A stretch of DNA of 64,000 nt from Chryseobacterium daecheongense (GTDB lineage Bacteria > Bacteroidota > Bacteroidia > Flavobacteriales > Weeksellaceae): positions 1-64,000 of the forward strand of contig NZ_RJTX01000002.1 of assembly GCF_003729955.1 (NCBI RefSeq), in the 5' to 3' direction. The notes beneath the pieces are model-generated. The model ran no database searches and had not been told where the DNA came from. It saw nothing but the letters and a program-made list of their open reading frames with translations. The translations under genes were made by a program, and so were the position numbers. Positions 58,842 through 64,000 of this stretch are shown here, one piece after another; position 1 is the stretch's first letter; each line of letters begins with the position of its first letter.

Positions 58842-60335
58842 TTAACTAACCATTGATTGGTAGATAAACTTCAACGAACTACTCACCATTTCGATTACCG
58901 GCTGAGGGAAAATCCCTAAAAGGATCACGAAAACCGCTAAACTTGCCAATACGGAAAATTCTGCTCCGGATAAATCTTTTGCAGTGCTCAATACCACTTC
59001 ATCTCCTTCACCGAACATTGCTTTTCCATAGAATCTCAATAAATACACCGCACAAAGTATTACCGTAAGACCAGCGATCACAGCTGCCAATCCGTTAAAA
59101 CTATATACCGATTTCAATAAGATGAATTCTCCGACGAATCCATTCGTCAATGGAACTCCCATTGAACCTAATATAATGATCAGGAATAACACGGCAAACT
59201 TAGGGGCCACTTTCGCTAAACCTCCCATTTGTCTGATGTCTCTTGATTTAAATCTTTTATATAAAATATCACAGCAGTAGAATAAACCTACTACATTGAT
59301 ACCATGAGCAAAGGTTTGTACTAAAGCGCCTTCTGCACCTTCAATAGTGAAAGTTCCTCTTAAAGTTACTACTGCTGAAGCGAAGATTCCCGCAACCATC
59401 AGTCCAACGTGAGAGAAAGAAGAATACGCAATAATTCTCTTCATATCCGTCTGGATAATGGCAATTAATGCTCCATGAACAATTCCTACAATAGCAAGAA
59501 TAATCACGATCTGTCCTGAAATTCCGGCAATCGGAATCGGAGTGATCGGCAATAAATAACGTATTACACCATACACTGCCATTTTCAGCATGATCCCTGA
59601 TAAAAGCATGGACCCCTGAGTAGGAGAGTAAGTATACGTATCCGGCTGCCAAGTATGGAAAGGGAATACTGGTAATTTCACTGCAAACGCAAAGAAAATG
59701 AACCAGAATACCACGGTCTGTTGTGTTTCGTTAAGCTGAGCATTGTATAAATCTGTCAAAGCAAATGATGCTGAGTGATTGTACACATAGATCAAACCTG
59801 CTAACATGAATAATGATCCAACGAAAGTATACACGAAGAATTTTGTAGTGAATTCCAACCTTTTATTTTCCTGACCCCAAAGTCCTGCTATGAACCAGAT
59901 CGGAATTAGCGTTACTTCCCAGAAAATGTAGAATAATAATCCGTCTAAGGATGTGAAAACTCCTACCAGTCCGAATTGCATCAGCAAAATCAAACCGTAG
60001 AAAGAGTTTCTGTAGTTCACATTTTCGTTAAAGGAAGATAAAATGATGATCGGCGTTAAGATGTTGGTCAATAATAAAAGAAGCATACTCATTCCGTCAA
60101 TTCCGAAGTGCAGCGTACTTTTAATAAATTGTGACCAAGGATAGGTGATCTCATATTGCAGCTCACTGTCTACCGTAGGACCGAAGTTGAAATCCGATAC
60201 TGCATAGAAAGTAAGAAGCATCTGTATCAATGCAATTCCTAGCGCCAAATGTTTGCTGGATTTATTATTCCAGGCAAAAACTAATCCCGAACCTACAAGA
60301 GGTAAAAGTAATAATGTTAATAGTAAATAAGACAT
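58842..60335 (-). CDS. nuoM: NADH-quinone oxidoreductase subunit M
   Basis: A 497-residue proton-pumping subunit (ND4). Signatures include LFYIFWEVTLIPIWFIAGLWG with the conserved Glu, FAVKLPVFPFHTWQPDTYTYSPTQGSMLLSGIMLKMAVYGVIRY with Lys, and MKRIIAYSSFSHVGLMVAGIFA. It has about fourteen helices. It is 2 bp downstream of nuoL and 16 bp upstream of nuoN. Confidence 0.96.
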   Translation of the reverse strand: MSYLLLTLLLLPLVGSGLVFAWNNKSSKHLALGIALIQMLLTFYAVSDFNFGPTVDSELQYEITYPWSQFIKSTLHFGIDGMSMLLLLLTNILTPIIILSSFNENVNYRNSFYGLILLMQFGLVGVFTSLDGLLFYIFWEVTLIPIWFIAGLWGQENKRLEFTTKFFVYTFVGSLFMLAGLIYVYNHSASFALTDLYNAQLNETQQTVVFWFIFFAFAVKLPVFPFHTWQPDTYTYSPTQGSMLLSGIMLKMAVYGVIRYLLPITPIPIAGISGQIVIILAIVGIVHGALIAIIQTDMKRIIAYSSFSHVGLMVAGIFASAVVTLRGTFTIEGAEGALVQTFAHGINVVGLFYCCDILYKRFKSRDIRQMGGLAKVAPKFAVLFLIIILGSMGVPLTNGFVGEFILLKSVYSFNGLAAVIAGLTVILCAVYLLRFYGKAMFGEGDEVVLSTAKDLSGAEFSVLASLAVFVILLGIFPQPVIEMVSSSLKFIYQSMVS

Positions 60336-60337
60336 TA

Positions 60338-62251
60338 TTATTGTAATAAAAAGTTAACAATTAATATAATTCCCACTGCTAAAGACATGATAAGAATATA
60401 ATTCTCTACATTTCCGTTCTGAAGACGCTTCATGGATCTTCCGCTGTCTTCAGCTCCTTCTCCTACGAAGTCTACAAAACGATCAAGAATTCCATTATCA
60501 AACATCTTTCCTCCGCGTCCTAATCCTTCAACAGTTTTTACAATCAATGCATTGTAAAGTTCGTCAATATATAGTTTTTTAGCAGAAAGCTTTTCCCATC
60601 CGGTATAGTTTTCCTCTGCGAGAGCCATCTTTTTCTTATTCACATACGTGTTTTTAACGATGAACCAAACAGAGAAGAACATAATCACGGTAGCTCCTAA
60701 AAGAATCATTTCAGTGTTGAATTCCACTCCTGAAAGGGTAGTTTCCATTTGTTTGAAACTTTCTTCGGTAAGAACCGGCTTCAGCCATTCCATTAATTTA
60801 GCATAGTGTCCGTGACCGATAAAGTGAGGAAGGTTGATGAAACCTCCGATTACTGAAAGGATAGCCAATACGATCAAAGGTAATGTCATATTAAGCGGGC
60901 TTTCATGCAGGTGATGTTTTTGTTCTTCAGTCCCTCTGAACTCTCCATGGAAAGTCAGATAATACAGTCTGAACATGTATGTTGCCGTAACTGCCGCTAA
61001 AATGAATAGAATTACCCAGTAAACAGGGTTTTTAGCAAATGCAGCTACTAAAATTTCATCTTTGGAAATCATCCCTGAAAGTAAAGGGAATCCTGAAATC
61101 GCTAATGTTCCGATCAAGAAAGTAGCATGAGTAATTGGAATTACTTTTTTAAGTCCTCCCATAAAACGCATATCCTGCTCGTTGCTCATCGCGTGGATCA
61201 CAGAACCTGCTCCCAGGAATAATAATGCTTTAAAGAAAGCGTGTGTCATTACGTGGAACATAGCTGTTGTATATGCACCTAAACCTAAAGCAATGAACAT
61301 AAATCCAAGCTGTGAAACGGTGGAATATGCCAATACTTTTTTGATATCGTTCTGACGAAGCGCATAGAATCCTGCTAATGCCGCCGTAAGGAATCCGATG
61401 AATAAAATTCCTCCCTGAACAGTAGGCGCTAAAGTAAATAAGAAGTTAGATCTTACTACTAGATAAATCCCCGCTGTTACCATCGTTGCTGCGTGGATTA
61501 ATGCTGAAACAGGAGTTGGGCCGGCCATCGCGTCCGGTAACCAAGTATATAAAGGAACCTGAGCGGATTTACCAGTGGCACCGATAAATAAACTCGCCGT
61601 AATAAAGATAATTACAGTTCCGTCCAATTCAAATTTTGAAGCATTCTGTGCTACGGAAAGATAGTCTAAAGCATTGGTCTGAGAAGCGATCATGAAGATA
61701 CCGATCAATAACGCAAGGTCACCGATTCTATTCATGATGAACGCTTTTCTTGCCGCTTTACCATATTCTTCATTCGTATACCAGAATCCGATCAATAGGT
61801 AAGAGCAAAGACCTACACCTTCCCATCCGATGAACAGAATAAGGTAGTTGCTTCCCATTACCAAAAGTAACATGGAGAAGATAAACAGGTTCAGGTAAGT
61901 GAAAAACTTATAGAAACCTTTATCGTGGCTCATATATCCGATAGAGTACAGGTGGATCAAAGAACCGATCCCTGTAATGATCATGATCATCATCAATGAA
62001 AGCTGATCGATCTGGAATCCGAAATTGATCTGAACTCCATTGACTCTAAACCATTCAAAAGCTTTTACGATTACCGGCTGGCTTTCTGAATCGAAATCCA
62101 TGAAAAGGCTTACAGAGATACAGAAAGAAGCAAAAACTACTAATGTTCCTAAAACCCCAACTACTATTTTTGGAAGATTTTTCCCGAATAAACCGTTAAT
62201 AAGAAACCCTAAAAGTGGTAAAAGTATTATTGCATACACTAAATTTTCCAT
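60338..62251 (-). CDS. nuoL: NADH-quinone oxidoreductase subunit L
   Basis: A 637-residue proton-pumping subunit (ND5), the one with the long lateral helix. Signatures include GWEGVGLCSYLLIGFWY, SAQVPLYTWLPDAMAGPTPVSALIHAATMVTAGIYLVVR and KKVLAYSTVSQLGFMFIALG. The C-terminal ~110 residues form the lateral helix and final segment. It is 3 bp downstream of nuoK. Confidence 0.96.
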   Translation of the reverse strand: MENLVYAIILLPLLGFLINGLFGKNLPKIVVGVLGTLVVFASFCISVSLFMDFDSESQPVIVKAFEWFRVNGVQINFGFQIDQLSLMMIMIITGIGSLIHLYSIGYMSHDKGFYKFFTYLNLFIFSMLLLVMGSNYLILFIGWEGVGLCSYLLIGFWYTNEEYGKAARKAFIMNRIGDLALLIGIFMIASQTNALDYLSVAQNASKFELDGTVIIFITASLFIGATGKSAQVPLYTWLPDAMAGPTPVSALIHAATMVTAGIYLVVRSNFLFTLAPTVQGGILFIGFLTAALAGFYALRQNDIKKVLAYSTVSQLGFMFIALGLGAYTTAMFHVMTHAFFKALLFLGAGSVIHAMSNEQDMRFMGGLKKVIPITHATFLIGTLAISGFPLLSGMISKDEILVAAFAKNPVYWVILFILAAVTATYMFRLYYLTFHGEFRGTEEQKHHLHESPLNMTLPLIVLAILSVIGGFINLPHFIGHGHYAKLMEWLKPVLTEESFKQMETTLSGVEFNTEMILLGATVIMFFSVWFIVKNTYVNKKKMALAEENYTGWEKLSAKKLYIDELYNALIVKTVEGLGRGGKMFDNGILDRFVDFVGEGAEDSGRSMKRLQNGNVENYILIMSLAVGIILIVNFLLQ

Positions 62252-62254
62252 TCC

Positions 62255-62584
62255 TTATCCTCTTAATTTATTAAATATACTTACATCTACAGAACGGGTA
62301 TTTCTATATAGCATAGCAATAATTGCCAACCCTACTGCTACTTCAGCAGCTGCTACCACCATAATGAAGAAAACTAAAAGTTGTCCGTCTCCATTCCCTT
62401 TATACGCTGAAAAAGCAGCTAATAAAAGGTTTACAGAATTAAGCATAAGCTCTACACAACCTAGAATTACAATAGCGTTTTTTCTTAGCAATACTCCTAA
62501 CACTCCCAGACAGAATAATACTGACGAAAGAATTACGAAATACTCCAAAGGGACGCTTTGTATGAATGTATTTACTTCTCCCAT
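62255..62584 (-). CDS. nuoK: NADH-quinone oxidoreductase subunit K
   Basis: A 109-residue membrane subunit (ND4L) with three helices. The conserved GVLLRKNAIVILGCVELMLNSVNLLL contains the buried Glu, and FFIMVVAAAEVAVGLAIIAMLYR the second. It is 4 bp downstream of nuoJ. Confidence 0.96.
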   Translation of the reverse strand: MGEVNTFIQSVPLEYFVILSSVLFCLGVLGVLLRKNAIVILGCVELMLNSVNLLLAAFSAYKGNGDGQLLVFFIMVVAAAEVAVGLAIIAMLYRNTRSVDVSIFNKLRG

Positions 62585-62588
62585 AATT

Positions 62589-63086
62589 TTATAAATCTTT
62601 TTTACCGATTAATACCGCACCTACAATACCTGCCAAAATAAGGATGGATGCAAGTTCAAACGGTAAAACATATTCATTAAACAAAAGTCTTCCCAGATTT
62701 TTAGTAAGACCCACTCCTTTGTCTACATTGTCTACCACAATATGGTTCTCTTTAACTCCTCTGAAAACACCTAAAACACCTACTAACAAAAGACCTGCTG
62801 TAAAAACTCCAACAAATTTTAAAGTATTGCTCTTCTTACTTTCGTCTTCTTTATTAAGGTTAAGCATCATCAATATGTAAAGGAATAATACCATGATAGC
62901 TCCTGCGTACACAATAATCTGAATGATTGCCAAAAATTGGGCATTCAACAGGATGTACATGCCTGCAATGGAGAACATCGTAACAATTAATGACAAAATA
63001 GCGTATAAAGGATTTCTTGCAAACACAAAGTACACTGCACTTGCCACTGCTAAAAACGCCACCAAGAAAAATAAAATCTGATCCAT
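62589..63086 (-). CDS. nuoJ: NADH-quinone oxidoreductase subunit J
   Basis: A 165-residue membrane subunit (ND6) with five helices. The characteristic opening PLYAILSLIVTMFSIAGMYILLNAQFLAIIQIIVYAGAIMVLFLYILMMLNL is present. It shares one base with nuoI and lies 4 bp before nuoK. Confidence 0.95.
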   Translation of the reverse strand: MDQILFFLVAFLAVASAVYFVFARNPLYAILSLIVTMFSIAGMYILLNAQFLAIIQIIVYAGAIMVLFLYILMMLNLNKEDESKKSNTLKFVGVFTAGLLLVGVLGVFRGVKENHIVVDNVDKGVGLTKNLGRLLFNEYVLPFELASILILAGIVGAVLIGKKDL

Positions 63087-63640
63087 TATTTTACCGCATT
63101 TTTTTGTTTCTCGGATTGTCTTGTCGTGATGTCAATCCTTTCATTTATTTTTTCTACTAACTTATCTTTTCCATAGATGAAAGAACCTCTGTTGGTTTCC
63201 ACATCTACCAATCTATCTGTTAAATAGATCGCAGATTTAGGACAAGCTTCTTCACACATCCCACAGAAAATACATCTCAACATGTTAATTTCATATACTG
63301 AAGCATATTTTTCTTCTCTGTAAAGATGCTTTTCTTCCTTTGTTCTTTCAGCAGCAGTCATTGTAATAGCTTCTGCAGGACATGCCACAGCACAAAGCCC
63401 GCAAGCTGTACATCTTTCTCTTCCTTCTTCGTCTCTTTTAAGAACATGTTGCCCTCTCCAGATCGTGGTTCTTGGTTTTTGAACTTCAGGATAAGAGTAA
63501 GTAGGCGGACCTTTTACAATATTTCTTACAGCATGCTTTAAAGTGATCCCCATTCCTTTGAAAATCGCCGGTAAGTAGATTTTCTCAGCAAGGGTCATCT
63601 CTTTATTAGAAACAACTTTTGATCTGTTCGTAAGTTTCAT
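63086..63640 (-). CDS. nuoI: NADH-quinone oxidoreductase subunit I
   Basis: A 184-residue peripheral subunit with two 4Fe-4S clusters (N6a and N6b), each with a ferredoxin-type motif: CTACGLCAVACP and CIFCGMCEEACP. It relays electrons towards quinone. Its stop codon shares one base with the nuoJ start. The gap to nuoH upstream (63641-63776) holds a heptamer array. Confidence 0.96.
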   Translation of the reverse strand: MKLTNRSKVVSNKEMTLAEKIYLPAIFKGMGITLKHAVRNIVKGPPTYSYPEVQKPRTTIWRGQHVLKRDEEGRERCTACGLCAVACPAEAITMTAAERTKEEKHLYREEKYASVYEINMLRCIFCGMCEEACPKSAIYLTDRLVDVETNRGSFIYGKDKLVEKINERIDITTRQSEKQKNAVK

Positions 63641-63776
63641 TTAATTATAGATGTTAGATGTTAGACATTAGATTTTAGACTAATCTTGTCTGTTATCTTA
63701 ATTTTTTATATTTCACATTAGAAGATGGGAGGGAGTGTTAATCATTCACTATCACATCAACTTATTTTCATTTTTC
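63641..63776. other. Intergenic gap between nuoH and nuoI
   Basis: A 136-bp gap in an otherwise tightly packed operon. It contains a heptamer array (63649-63683) followed by AT-rich sequence. No reading frame is recognised. Confidence 0.5.
63649..63683. repeat. Tandem heptamer array, copy 3 (TAGAnnn units)
   Basis: Five heptamers in a row: AGATGTT, AGATGTT, AGACATT, AGATTTT, AGACTAA. Shifted by one base they read TAGAnnn. It lies 8 bp upstream of the nuoI start codon, inside the nuo operon. Confidence 0.65.
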
Positions 63777-64000
63777 TTAGTTTCCGAATGCTAAAATGAC
63801 AGCCCCGGTAATGATCAGGTTCACTAATGCCATTGGAATTAATGTTTTCCATCCTAAGTGCATTAACTGATCATATCTGAATCTTGGAAGTGTCCATCTG
63901 ATCCACATAAAGATCAGGATTCCAATAATCGTTTTTGTTAAAAATGCCACGATACTTAAAATTCCCGCCGTATTTTCGCCCCAGTGTTGAGTTACCCATT
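63777..64000 (-). CDS. nuoH: NADH-quinone oxidoreductase subunit H, C-terminal part only
   Basis: The last ~73 residues of NuoH (ND1), cut by the window edge. The stop codon is at 63777-63779. The sequence includes [23 protein letters not shown], the diagnostic C-terminal motif of NuoH, and ends [11 protein letters not shown]. NuoH sits at the quinone site of complex I. It is upstream of nuoI on the same strand. Confidence 0.92.
   Translation of the reverse strand, partial: WVTQHWGENTAGILSIVAFLTKTIIGILIFMWIRWTLPRFRYDQLMHLGWKTLIPMALVNLIITGAVILAFGN

Noticed and set aside
62040..62594. 184-codon plus-strand frame opposite nuoL and nuoK
   Set aside because: It lies fully antisense to two conserved complex I genes and shows no recognisable protein features.
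1..64000. CRISPR array, insertion sequence, integrase or prophage
   Set aside because: No regular spaced repeats, transposase or integrase motifs or target-site duplications were seen; the only dispersed repeats are the heptamer arrays.

Overview
The window is a chromosomal segment of a member of the Bacteroidota, class Flavobacteriia, most likely a Chryseobacterium-like Weeksellaceae bacterium. The evidence is AT-rich DNA, many promoters of the flavobacterial type (TTG, about 17-23 bp, TAnnTTTG), few obvious Shine-Dalgarno sites, type IX secretion proteins (PorV/PorQ and PorP/SprF families) and a nuoH-I-J-K-L-M-N block. No rRNA, tRNA, CRISPR array, insertion sequence or prophage was seen. 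The content is mostly conserved core genes, and the unusual signals lie in the spaces between genes and in a few fusion or small proteins.

Layout. 0-9.3 kb: acyl-CoA carboxylase beta subunit, a candidate small RNA, an EamA transporter, a PorV/PorQ protein, uvrC, two unknown secreted proteins and hutH. 9.3-13.4 kb: a GNAT enzyme, a subtilisin-like lipoprotein with an altered oxyanion site, a stefin-like cystatin, ygiD and yceI. 13.6-19.8 kb: a DPP-IV type peptidase, an LLM oxidoreductase, an SDR/AraC pair, a VF530 protein and a SlyD-like FKBP. 19.8-29.8 kb: a YchJ protein, an M3 peptidase, a head-GIN lipoprotein, a KefB-type antiporter with its KefG/F-like partner, a lemA-TPM-TPM operon, folA, a small membrane protein and a TRIC channel. 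29.9-38.9 kb: ddl-unknown-coaD, a PASTA protein, rluD, a PorP protein, hemW, a MuiA-family protein and murI. 39-50 kb: a nitroreductase/HxlR divergon with a symmetric control region, rsmD-DUF3822, Smr, YfcE, a class C beta-lactamase-like hydrolase, sixA, ruvX-def, a DUF5606 protein, and mazG-FUSC-lipoprotein. 50-57.4 kb: a giant phosphoesterase / kinase-like / beta-barrel protein, an HD-PycTM protein and a GAF protein. 57.4-64 kb: respiratory complex I genes nuoN to nuoH, read right to left, with nuoH cut by the window edge.

The genes fall into short operons closed by strong, often bidirectional hairpin terminators. Several reading frames look longer than the real gene because their upstream TTG/GTG/ATG codons lie in or upstream of a TAnnTTTG promoter. 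Those starts are corrected here.

The most interesting observations are: (1) tandem heptamer arrays (TAGAnnn or GATAnnn units, period exactly 7) in at least four intergenic sites; (2) a nearly symmetric pair of overlapping divergent promoters with a 14-bp inverted operator pair between hxlR and the nitroreductase; (3) a kinase-like motif set (DRH and DRD) inside the 1238-residue phosphoesterase/beta-barrel lipoprotein; (4) a bacterial stefin-like cystatin beside a subtilase whose oxyanion Asn is Gly; (5) a candidate ~110-nt structured RNA; and (6) an HD-PycTM protein with no cyclase nearby.
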